The notes beneath the pieces are model-generated. The model saw only the letters and a program-made list of their open reading frames with translations, searched no databases and was not told the DNA's origin. This document shows, piece after piece, positions 43,941 through 51,219 of a stretch of 64,000 nt of DNA. This stretch comes from Anaerolineae bacterium (GTDB lineage: Bacteria > Chloroflexota > Anaerolineae > Anaerolineales > UBA4823): assembly GCA_003327455.1 (NCBI GenBank), contig QOQU01000003.1, positions 310,001 to 374,000 on the forward strand, read 5' to 3'. The position numbers were made by a program, and so were the translations under genes. The first letter of the stretch is position 1. Every line of letters begins with the position of its first letter.

Positions 43941-44561
43941 TTAATCCAGGTAATAGGTCATCCTTTGGAGGTGAATTACGGGGTCAATGTATTGCACTCG
44001 AACATAGGGTGGTACATTGATACTGATCGGTGCGTAATTTAGGATAGCGCGCACACCACCCCGGATCAACTGATCTGCCACACTTTGCGCCTCAGCGGAG
44101 GGGACGGCAATCATCCCAATTTTTATCCCTGCTCGCTGAACTGCCTCTGTCAGGAATTTGCTATCCTGGACGATAAAGTTGCCTATCTGGGTGCCAATTT
44201 TGGATGGGTCTTTATCAAAAACCATCACAATCCGAAACCCTCGATTGGTAAACCCCTGGTAACGCGCTAATGCGCTCCCGATATCGCCTGCGCCGACGAC
44301 CACAATGTCCCAGATTCGATCTACCTTTAAAATTGAGCGCAGTTTCTCGATCAGAAAGTGTATGTTATAGCCGGTACCTTGTTTACCGAACTCGCCAAAC
44401 AACGAAAGGTCTTTGCGAATCTGGGCTGCTGAGATACCTAGCCGTTCTGCCAGTTCTTGAGAAGAAGTGATCAGGCGATTTTCACTTTGCATTCTCTGCA
44501 ACGAGCGAAGATATTGAGGCAATCGGCCGATGACGATGTCGGGAATGGTTCGGTTTGGCAT
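43941..44561 (-). CDS. rex: Redox-sensing transcriptional repressor Rex
   Basis: Senses the NADH/NAD+ ratio and represses fermentative and respiratory genes when NADH is low. The winged-helix domain (to about 80) has SSQELAERLGISAAQIRKDLS and FGEFGKQGTGYN; the Rossmann domain shows VVVGAGDIGSALA near 87-99. ATG at 44561 follows GGAGGAGAG; an upstream extension is rejected. Length 206 is typical. A near-perfect Rex operator lies about 78 bases upstream, indicating autoregulation. Convergent with the MreB-like gene, 12 bases apart. Confidence 0.94.
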   Translation of the reverse strand: MPNRTIPDIVIGRLPQYLRSLQRMQSENRLITSSQELAERLGISAAQIRKDLSLFGEFGKQGTGYNIHFLIEKLRSILKVDRIWDIVVVGAGDIGSALARYQGFTNRGFRIVMVFDKDPSKIGTQIGNFIVQDSKFLTEAVQRAGIKIGMIAVPSAEAQSVADQLIRGGVRAILNYAPISINVPPYVRVQYIDPVIHLQRMTYYLD

Positions 44562-44638
44562 TTCTCTCCTCCGATGACAGTTAAGTAAGGACAAAAGAAG
44601 GATAGATTTGGATAAATTTTATCATAAAACATCTCAGT

Positions 44639-44656
44639 TTGTGCATTTTAACACAA
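44639..44656. promoter_or_regulatory. Rex operator
   Basis: TTGTGCATTTTAACACAA has the Rex form TTGTG-N8-CACAA exactly. Two more CACAA half-sites follow at 44663-44667 and 44674-44678, each 11 bases from the last, i.e. on the same DNA face. It lies between rex and the obgE promoter, so it could act on both. Confidence 0.8.
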
Positions 44657-44700
44657 GAATTTCACAAATGAAGCACAAGTTAATTAGGAATTTATCAGGA

Positions 44701-44709
44701 TGGTATAAT
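44701..44709 (+). promoter_or_regulatory. Extended -10 promoter upstream of obgE
   Basis: TGGTATAAT is a perfect extended -10 element. TTAATT with an 18-base gap is a weak -35 candidate. It would start an RNA near 44716 and leave a leader of about 235 bases before obgE. Confidence 0.6.
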
Positions 44710-44949
44710 TGCCTTGCAAAAGATGCGCATCAATACCTTTTCTAAGCAGGTCGGTTGATTTTTATGAAATTCCAGCCTTGCAAAGTTTTCGGCAAGGCTT
44801 CTGCGCCATGGCGAAGGGACTTTGCGGCAAATGGAAGCTTGTTTTTCTCTTTGTTTTGTTGATGAAAACCTGGTGGAAACTTGACTCGGAAGGTGGATGG
44901 GTGAATAGATCCCATTCATAATCAATCTGCCAAGCATGGTTTGATTTTT
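44710..44949 (+). other. Long 5' leader of obgE, no convincing gene
   Basis: No protein-like frame. It contains at least one stable hairpin, GCCTTGC...GCAAGGC (near 44775-44798) and other short self-complementary stretches such as GCGCCATGGCG. The start of obgE itself has no clear ribosome binding site. I do not recognise a riboswitch class. Confidence 0.4.
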
Positions 44950-46215
44950 ATGTTTATTGATGAAGCAGTTATCTATGTAAAAGCTGGTAAAGGTGGCGAT
45001 GGCATTGTCCATTTTCGCCGCGAAAAATATATCCCCTTTGGTGGACCGGATGGCGGGGATGGCGGCAAAGGTGGGGATGTTATCCTGGAAGTCAATCCTT
45101 TCCTCAACACGCTGTATCATTTTCGACAGAAGAAAACCTTCAAAGCTCAAGATGGTGCTCCTGGTGGAAAACAAAACATGACCGGCAAATCAGGTGAAGA
45201 CTTAATCATCCAGGTGCCGGCCGGGACGCTGGTCTATAATGCCGATAGCGGAGAATTGTTAGGTGATCTTACTCAAAAAGGACAGCGACTCATCGTGGCG
45301 CGAGGTGGTCGGGGAGGGCGCGGCAATACACATTTTGCCACTCCAGTTCGTCAGGCTCCACGCATTGCTGAAAAGGGTGAGCCGGCAGAAGAGGTCCGCT
45401 TGCGTCTGGAATTAAAGTTAATTGCAGATGTTGGAATTGTTGGCGTGCCCAATGCAGGAAAATCGACTCTGTTGGCCAGGGTAACGAATGCCAGACCAAA
45501 GATCGCTCCTTATCCTTTTACCACCATAGAACCCAACCTGGGTGTGGTTGTCTTAGACGATGATTTTTCCTTTACCATGGCAGATGTACCTGGCTTAATC
45601 GAAGGTGCTCACAAAGGAGTAGGATTAGGAGTTGATTTTCTCAAGCATGTTCAGAGAACCAAAGTGCTGATTCATCTGTTAGATGGCTTATCGGATGATA
45701 TGGTAGCCGATTTCCATCAGATCAATTCAGAAATGGCTCTCTTTGATCCCTACTTAAGAAAAAAACCTCAAATTGTGGCAATCAACAAAATCGATTTGCC
45801 TGAAGTGCGGGAGAAGGCGGAGAGAGTACGTCAAGAACTGATCAAGCGCAACGACCTGGACAGGGTATGGTTGATTTCTGCCCTGAGCGGCGAAAATGTA
45901 CGCGAACTACTTTATCAGGTAGCTGTCTTGCTACGCTCGTTGCCAGAAGAAGACCAGGAAGAACAGGTGCCGGTTTATCGGGTGGCTAAAGATCCGCGGG
46001 AATTTGAGATACTTGAAACACCAGAGGGATGGCGAGTCGTTGGAGAGGCGATTGAACGCGCAGCAGCGATGACCTATTGGGAATATCCGCAATCGGTGAG
46101 ACGGTTTCAAAAAATCCTGCAGGCTTTGGGCGTTGAGGAAGCATTGCGCAAAGCGGGTGTTCAAGAAGGTGATACCGTATTGATTGGAGATTTTGAATTA
46201 GAGTGGGTCGAGTAA
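44950..46215 (+). CDS. obgE: GTPase Obg/CgtA
   Basis: Essential GTPase for 50S ribosome assembly and stress control. The 421 residues show the glycine-rich Obg fold (FIDEAVIYVKAGKGGDG, FGGPDGGDGGKGGDV), the G domain with GVPNAGKST near 167-175, DVPGLIEGA near 212-220 and NKID near 281-284, and a C-terminal OCT domain ending VLIGDFELEW. ATG at 44950 matches the conserved N-terminus MFIDEA; the TTG nine bases upstream is not needed. nadD starts inside its last codons. Confidence 0.95.
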   Translation: MFIDEAVIYVKAGKGGDGIVHFRREKYIPFGGPDGGDGGKGGDVILEVNPFLNTLYHFRQKKTFKAQDGAPGGKQNMTGKSGEDLIIQVPAGTLVYNADSGELLGDLTQKGQRLIVARGGRGGRGNTHFATPVRQAPRIAEKGEPAEEVRLRLELKLIADVGIVGVPNAGKSTLLARVTNARPKIAPYPFTTIEPNLGVVVLDDDFSFTMADVPGLIEGAHKGVGLGVDFLKHVQRTKVLIHLLDGLSDDMVADFHQINSEMALFDPYLRKKPQIVAINKIDLPEVREKAERVRQELIKRNDLDRVWLISALSGENVRELLYQVAVLLRSLPEEDQEEQVPVYRVAKDPREFEILETPEGWRVVGEAIERAAAMTYWEYPQSVRRFQKILQALGVEEALRKAGVQEGDTVLIGDFELEWVE

Positions 46216-46826
46216 ATTCTGCTCAGAAACGGATCGGAATTTTGGGGGGAACCTTTGATCCCCTGCATTTGGGTCATCTGATTCTGGCAGAGGAAGCGCT
46301 TTTTCGCCTGGAATTGGATTCCGTATTTTTCTTGTTAACCCCCTGCCCTCCCCATAAAACAGATCAAGAGATTACCTCTCTGGATCATCGTTTGAAAATG
46401 CTCGAACTCGCCATTTGCGATCAGCCGGCATTTACATTATCGCGCGTGGATATTGACCGTTCCCCTCCTCATTATGCAGCAGATTCTTTGCTCATCATTC
46501 GAGAGACCTACCCTCAAGCCAGAGTGTTTTATCTGATGGGAGAGGATTCTTTACGAGACTTAACCCGCTGGCATGAGCCAGCGCGCTTTCTCCAACAATG
46601 TGATGGAATAGGGGTGATGCGTCGAGCGGTCTCAAACGACTCGCTTGCTGACCTCGAAAAAAACTTGCCAGGAATAGAACAAAAGGTCATCTTTCTCGAG
46701 GCACCGCGTTTTGATATTTCTTCTCGTCAGATCCGGCAAAGAGTTGCACAAGGACTGCCATTTCGTTATTTTTTGCCCCCGGCTGTGTATCAATATATTC
46801 TCCTGATGGGATTATACCGTACCTGA
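46203..46826 (+). CDS. nadD: Nicotinate-nucleotide adenylyltransferase
   Basis: Makes deamido-NAD from NaMN and ATP in NAD synthesis. The 207 residues carry GILGGTFDPLHLGHLILAEE near 12-31 with the HxGH-type motif (HLGH), a PCPPHK stretch near 47-52 and the C-terminal ISSRQIRQRV motif. The GTG start overlaps the end of obgE by 13 bases. The stop abuts the 3' end of the convergent tRNA-Arg with no spacer. The obgE-nadD order is common in bacteria. Confidence 0.93.
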   Translation: MGRVNSAQKRIGILGGTFDPLHLGHLILAEEALFRLELDSVFFLLTPCPPHKTDQEITSLDHRLKMLELAICDQPAFTLSRVDIDRSPPHYAADSLLIIRETYPQARVFYLMGEDSLRDLTRWHEPARFLQQCDGIGVMRRAVSNDSLADLEKNLPGIEQKVIFLEAPRFDISSRQIRQRVAQGLPFRYFLPPAVYQYILLMGLYRT

Positions 46827-46898
46827 TGCCCCCACCGCGACTCGAACGCGGGTCTCTGCCTCCGGAGGGCAACGCTCTATCCACTGAGCTATGGGGGC
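46827..46898 (-). tRNA. tRNA-Arg (anticodon CCG)
   Basis: Minus strand: acceptor GCCCCCA/TGGGGGC, discriminator A, D stem GCTC/GAGC, anticodon stem TTGCC/GGCAG with loop CTCCGGA giving CCG, T arm CCGCG-TTCGAGT-CGCGG. 72 bases, no encoded CCA. Confidence 0.95.
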
Positions 46899-46907
46899 GC
46901 AGGCTAA

Positions 46908-46935
46908 ATTTTACCATTATTTAGCCGGATAACAA
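46908..46935 (-). promoter_or_regulatory. Promoter of tRNA-Arg inside the 3' end of prsW
   Basis: Minus strand TTGTTA (46935-46930), 16-base spacer, TAAAAT (46913-46908), about 10 bases before the tRNA. The -35 lies within the last codons of the PrsW gene. Confidence 0.6.
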
Positions 46936-47913
46936 GCGGGAAATTTTTGACAGTTCCGAGCGATATTGATCGATCCACTGCTGGTAGTCGATTTGATCAT
47001 CAAGCAAAGCAGATTGAGCTTTTTTATGAGCAAGTTCTCCACAAAGCTGATGGAAGCGACGTACTAAAGCATATTGCCCATTAAATGCGTTGATAAAGGG
47101 GTCAACGACGCGGTGTGTAAAGGAGGTGGTTTTGTAATACTGAGCCTCGGACAGTATGCCAAGGTCAACCTCCTCCTTCAAGGTATTTTCGAGCAGGTGG
47201 CGTTCGCGATATATCGTGTAGAGGACAAAAGCGAACATTGCCAGCCAGCCTGACCAGTCCATCAGCGAGCCTAAAAGGCAGGTTAGAAGGCTGGGATAGA
47301 CTGAACTCAGCAAGTTGTGCAGGGAGTGAGTAAATACCGCAACCGAGAACCCAAGCAAAGGTGCCAGAACTCGCCAAATGCCTGCCCGCGCCAAACGCGA
47401 TGCTGCGAATCCAATGCCGATAAATGCAGTGTAAAACGGATGTTGCCAGCCAACCACGATAACACGTAAAAAGGTCAGGGTCACGAGTCCGGTGATACCG
47501 GCGGCGAGATAGCCTTTTTCGTAAATATAAAAAGTATTCTCAGTGGCAGCAAACCCGAGAGCAACTACGGATGCATAGACGATACCATCCAGGATGGAAT
47601 CAAACTCATGCCGATACCGTAGAAATATGATGAGTACGGCTATACCCTTTAAAGACTCCTCAATCAGAGGGGCAGAGATAATGTAAGTCGATAAAGATGA
47701 GAGTCTTTCTGAGTTTGTCAAGAGAAACAAGCCGGCTTCCCAGAGAGAGTTAACGATGAGCGCTCCAAATGCTGCAACCACGGCTCCCCACACAAAAACC
47801 ACGCCAAGTAATCGCCTCGGTTCCTGCTCGTATCGGTCGAGCCAGTAAACCCAGGCGGCATTGATCAACATGGGGATAAAACCTAATAGAATGGAGATCA
47901 GGAGAGGCAGCAT
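46921..47913 (-). CDS. PrsW family intramembrane protease
   Basis: PrsW-type membrane proteases cleave anti-sigma factors and other membrane proteins. The 330 residues contain about eight hydrophobic segments in the first 230, then a soluble C-terminal tail. The paired acidic motif APLIEESLKG near 80-89, GFAATEN near 120-126, the WQHPFYTAFIGIG histidine near 158, and HSLHN near 196-200 match the family. No sigma or anti-sigma gene is adjacent. It starts 5 bases after the DUF2344 gene and is thus the last protein gene of the radical SAM operon. Confidence 0.87.
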   Translation of the reverse strand: MLPLLISILLGFIPMLINAAWVYWLDRYEQEPRRLLGVVFVWGAVVAAFGALIVNSLWEAGLFLLTNSERLSSLSTYIISAPLIEESLKGIAVLIIFLRYRHEFDSILDGIVYASVVALGFAATENTFYIYEKGYLAAGITGLVTLTFLRVIVVGWQHPFYTAFIGIGFAASRLARAGIWRVLAPLLGFSVAVFTHSLHNLLSSVYPSLLTCLLGSLMDWSGWLAMFAFVLYTIYRERHLLENTLKEEVDLGILSEAQYYKTTSFTHRVVDPFINAFNGQYALVRRFHQLCGELAHKKAQSALLDDQIDYQQWIDQYRSELSKISRLLSG

Positions 47914-47918
47914 CAGAG

Positions 47919-48557
47919 CTATGAAATATCCTGGTTAAAGTATAATCTCAACCGATGAAAAAGAGCTTTTTCAGGTGAAATGCCCATAGCAGTGACCATT
48001 TCATCAGGACGGGCATGAAGGGTGGCATCGGTTCTAAGCAGGGTTATCAGTTGTTGTCGTCCATCCGGGTTCGGCGATACGCCTGCGATGGATAGGATGA
48101 GAGGGCGAAGGTCAAAGCTTTTGCCTCGTCGTTCAATTACGATGCAGGGTTTTTGGAGCAGGGCTTGAACCCGCTGATCCAGATCCGAGATGGGTTCCAG
48201 GAAGGTAATTTGATATTCCGAGGCAGTCAGTAAGGACTGCAGGGCAGGTTGGTTTAGGGGAACCTGGACTAGCGAATTCAGTTGCAATCCTGGAGGGATT
48301 GCTGCCAGAATTTTGGATTGGATTGACGATAGAGGAAGCTCGTCTTCAAGCCAGATATCCATCAGATCGTTTGAACTGGTAAAGCCGAGCGGCAGGGCTG
48401 CTGCAATTTGAAGGCGAGGATGGGGTTTGAAGCCCTGCGAATATGCTAAAGGTAGTCCAGCGCGCCGCAAAGTTCTTTCCCACGTCCGGTAGAGATCGAG
48501 ATGACCGGTAAAGCGCATTTCTTCGGTTTTATCAAAATTAACCCGAATTCGCATCAT
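47919..48557 (-). CDS. DUF2344, radical-SAM-linked protein
   Basis: A 212-residue soluble protein of the TIGR03936/DUF2344 family, which nearly always accompanies or is fused to the TIGR03960 radical SAM protein. The typical beginning is visible: RIRVNFDKTEEMRFTGHLDL, then RRAGLPLAYSQGFKPHPR and ALPLGFTSSNDLMDIWL. The biochemical role is unknown. It follows the radical SAM gene by 4 bases. The second of two adjacent ATG codons is an equally possible start. Confidence 0.85.
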   Translation of the reverse strand: MMRIRVNFDKTEEMRFTGHLDLYRTWERTLRRAGLPLAYSQGFKPHPRLQIAAALPLGFTSSNDLMDIWLEDELPLSSIQSKILAAIPPGLQLNSLVQVPLNQPALQSLLTASEYQITFLEPISDLDQRVQALLQKPCIVIERRGKSFDLRPLILSIAGVSPNPDGRQQLITLLRTDATLHARPDEMVTAMGISPEKALFHRLRLYFNQDIS

Positions 48558-48561
48558 AAAA

Positions 48562-50463
48562 TCAAGCTGTGCTATGGATCTTGAGGGGCGGACATTTCCA
48601 GGTTAGACCTTTTTCTCGTCTCAGGGAATTGTATTTCGGCAAGATACCACAGGCATAACAACCCTGGCGACAATCGGGGCGGGTTTGTTCTTGTAGACTT
48701 CTCTGGTAGTCTTGAAGGAGATACTTTTTCCGAACCCCGATATCAATGTGATCCCAGGGAAAGGCTTCTGTGAGAGGACGGAGGCGATGGGTATAAAATT
48801 CTGGTTGTAAGCCACTCTCTGCAAAAGCTTGATACCAGGCGTCCATTTTTCGCTGATCGTTCCAGGCATCGAATTTAGCCCCGTGTTTCCAGGCAAGATA
48901 GATCACCTGAGCAAGGCGGCGATCCCCACGGGAAAGCCAGGCTTCCAGGAAGGTTGCTTCGGAAGGATTCCAGGTCAATTTGAGGTTCTTGCCGCGCAAA
49001 TTGTGTTGCAAAAGATGAAGCTTTGTTTCAATGTTTTCTGTTGAATCGCAGGCTACCCATTGAAAAGGGGTATGAGGTTTAGGGATGAACGTTGAGACGC
49101 TGACATGAATCTGGACTCGATGACCAACGATTTTCCTGCCCATGGATAAGACTTCTCGGGATAGATCGACAATTGCCTGCACATCCGCCAGAGTCTCTAA
49201 AGGATGTCCAATCATGAAATAGAGTTTTATCGTTGACCAGCCGTTTTCGAAGATCGCCTGAGTTGTTTGGAGGAGATCTTGGGTAGAGATTGGCTTATTA
49301 ATGATATTGCGCATCCGTTCGGTAGCCGCCTCGGGAGCAAGCGTGAATCCCCCGCGACGGGTCGTCCCTAAAGCCTGCATCAATTCGACGGAGAAAGTTT
49401 CAATCCGCAAAGACGGTAGAGAGATCGATAGATGGCTGGAGGAGAAATGAGCTTGAATTTCTTTGACCAGATCCGCTATATGCGTATAGTCGGAGGAAGA
49501 GAGGGAGAGAAGACCTACTTCATTGTAACCGGTAGCCTGGACAGCTTTCTGGATAGTCTCAATGATTTCTGAGACAGGACGCTCTCGGATCGGACGGGTG
49601 ACCATGCCAGCGTGGCAAAAGCGACAGCCACGGGTACAGCCGCGCATGATTTCAATCGGGATGCGCTCATGAACGGTCTCGATATAGGGAACGATAAAGC
49701 GGTATGGTGCCGGTGGAAGATGTGCCACGATTCGTTTCGAGATGGTTGAGGGGGCTGACTCTTCAGTTTTCTCGAGATGCGAGAAGGTGCCATCCAGGTA
49801 ATAATGAGCCTTATAAAATGAAGGAACATAGATACCATCAATTCTTGCCAACCGACTCAGGAGTGAAGCGCGACTTGCGCCAGATTTTCGCCAGTCTTGA
49901 AATACATCAATAATCTCTTGGATGACTTCTTCTCCTTCGCCAATGACGAAGGCGTCAATAAAGGCTGCCATTGGTTCTGGATTGTAGGTGGCATGTCCGC
50001 CGGCGATAATCAGGGGATGTTGTTCATCACGTTTTTCTGACCATATCTCGAGATTGGCCAGATCAAGGATATTAAGAACATTGGTATAAAGCGATTCGTA
50101 GGGAAGTGAGAAGCCAATAATATCAAATTCAGAAAGGGGATGCTTGGTTTCGAGGGAGTATAAAGGAAGCTGATAGGCGCGGAGTTTCGTCTCCATATCA
50201 ACCCAGGGTGCAAAGGCACGTTCAGCAAGGGCATCGGCTCTTTGATTGATCAGGTCATAGAGGATCGCAAGGCCTAAATTCGACATACCGATATCGTAAA
50301 TATCGGGGAATACCAGACAGATATGAAGGAGTGTGCTTTGCCAATCTTTTACGATCTGGTTTAGCTCTCCACCGCTGTAGCGGGCAGGTTTCTGTACCGT
50401 CGGTAAAATTGAAAGAAGTCTGGTCTGTATCATCTGAGGGGTGAGAACTTTTTCTGCTTTCAT
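48562..50463 (-). CDS. Radical SAM protein, B12-binding-like N-terminus (TIGR03960 type)
   Basis: 633 residues. The N-terminal part resembles a B12-binding fold used in many radical SAM proteins (DIYDIGMSNLGLAILYDLIN, IIAGGHATYNPEPMAAFID). The radical SAM domain holds the cluster motif CTRGCRFCHAG (CxxxCxxC) near 283, followed by SLSSSDYTHI and LAPEAATERMRNIINK. The C-terminus has a cysteine set CRQGCYACGI that may hold another cluster. Reaction unknown. It stands first in an operon with DUF2344 and PrsW genes, behind an extended -10 promoter. Confidence 0.88.
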   Translation of the reverse strand: MKAEKVLTPQMIQTRLLSILPTVQKPARYSGGELNQIVKDWQSTLLHICLVFPDIYDIGMSNLGLAILYDLINQRADALAERAFAPWVDMETKLRAYQLPLYSLETKHPLSEFDIIGFSLPYESLYTNVLNILDLANLEIWSEKRDEQHPLIIAGGHATYNPEPMAAFIDAFVIGEGEEVIQEIIDVFQDWRKSGASRASLLSRLARIDGIYVPSFYKAHYYLDGTFSHLEKTEESAPSTISKRIVAHLPPAPYRFIVPYIETVHERIPIEIMRGCTRGCRFCHAGMVTRPIRERPVSEIIETIQKAVQATGYNEVGLLSLSSSDYTHIADLVKEIQAHFSSSHLSISLPSLRIETFSVELMQALGTTRRGGFTLAPEAATERMRNIINKPISTQDLLQTTQAIFENGWSTIKLYFMIGHPLETLADVQAIVDLSREVLSMGRKIVGHRVQIHVSVSTFIPKPHTPFQWVACDSTENIETKLHLLQHNLRGKNLKLTWNPSEATFLEAWLSRGDRRLAQVIYLAWKHGAKFDAWNDQRKMDAWYQAFAESGLQPEFYTHRLRPLTEAFPWDHIDIGVRKKYLLQDYQRSLQEQTRPDCRQGCYACGILPKYNSLRREKGLTWKCPPLKIHSTA

Positions 50464-50510
50464 TTTCTACCAATCCAATTCAAAATACCGGTAAAAGGTG
50501 TCTGGGTGAG

Positions 50511-50519
50511 ATTATATCA
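50511..50519 (-). promoter_or_regulatory. Extended -10 promoter of radical SAM operon
   Basis: Minus strand TGATATAAT, the same extended -10 as at rplS, about 48 bases upstream of the radical SAM start. No clear -35. Confidence 0.6.
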
Positions 50520-50715
50520 AATTGCGCTGTCAGCGAATGAATACCCATCGGTAAGCGGGTGTAAAGAGAGTTGGCTTTGCCGGCAAAAGCGAGGTAGTTG
50601 TCTTACGTCGAGGTGAAAAGATTAACCTAAAATGAGGGATTGATTTGTCCTTTCGGGACGTGTCAGGACTATCGGTTCAGGATATATTCTTAAGGCAGGA
50701 AATTAGGTGATCGTG

Positions 50716-50744
50716 AAGGGGCTGTCTTCTGACAGCCCCTTTTG
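50716..50744. terminator. Hairpin after ndk
   Basis: Perfect 11-base-pair stem AAGGGGCTGTC/GACAGCCCCTT with a 4-base loop, 3 bases after the ndk stop. The U-run is better on the plus strand (TTTTGCT) than in the direction of ndk (TTCACG), so it may stop readthrough from either side. Confidence 0.65.
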
Positions 50745-51197
50745 CTATAACTCGAATGCCCAGCGATCAATATCTCTTTGCCAGGCTACCAATTCTTCGG
50801 GCTTGAACCACAAACGGATTTCTGCTTCGGCATTCTCGACAGAATCGGATGCATGGGTTAAGTTTCTGCCGACATCCAGCCCAAAATCATGTCGAACTGA
50901 TCCTGGGGCAGCTTCACGTGGGCGGGTTGCGCCCATGGTTTGACGGACAGCAGCAACAGCTTCGGGACCCTCCCAAACCATCGCCAGGACCGGTGAGGAA
51001 GTGATGTAGTTGATCAAATTGTTGTAGAAAGGTTGATTCTTGTGAATTTCGTAATGAACTTCAGCCAGTTCTTTGTTCACCCACATAAATTTTGCGGCTA
51101 CTAATTTTAATCCACGCTCCTCCAGGCGGGTAATTATTCGTCCAATTAAGCCGCGTTGGACACCGTCTGGTTTGATCATGACGAAAGTACGTTGCAC
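50745..51197 (-). CDS. ndk: Nucleoside diphosphate kinase
   Basis: Transfers the gamma phosphate among NTPs and NDPs through a phosphohistidine. 150 residues, starting QRTFVMIKPDGVQRGLIG after the GTG; the active site NLTHASDS has H115, and the VWEGPEAV, GATRPREAAPGSVR stretches are invariant in the family. GTG at 51197 is chosen because GGAGG precedes it and the longer frame has no similarity. It follows the TPR gene by 22 bases. Confidence 0.96.
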   Translation of the reverse strand: MQRTFVMIKPDGVQRGLIGRIITRLEERGLKLVAAKFMWVNKELAEVHYEIHKNQPFYNNLINYITSSPVLAMVWEGPEAVAAVRQTMGATRPREAAPGSVRHDFGLDVGRNLTHASDSVENAEAEIRLWFKPEELVAWQRDIDRWAFEL

Positions 51198-51219
51198 AAA
51201 AAACCTCCAGTGATGATGA

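Noticed and set aside
44709-44921. 70-codon frame in the obgE leader
   Set aside because: No ribosome binding site, no protein-like pattern, and it coincides with the -10 element at its start.
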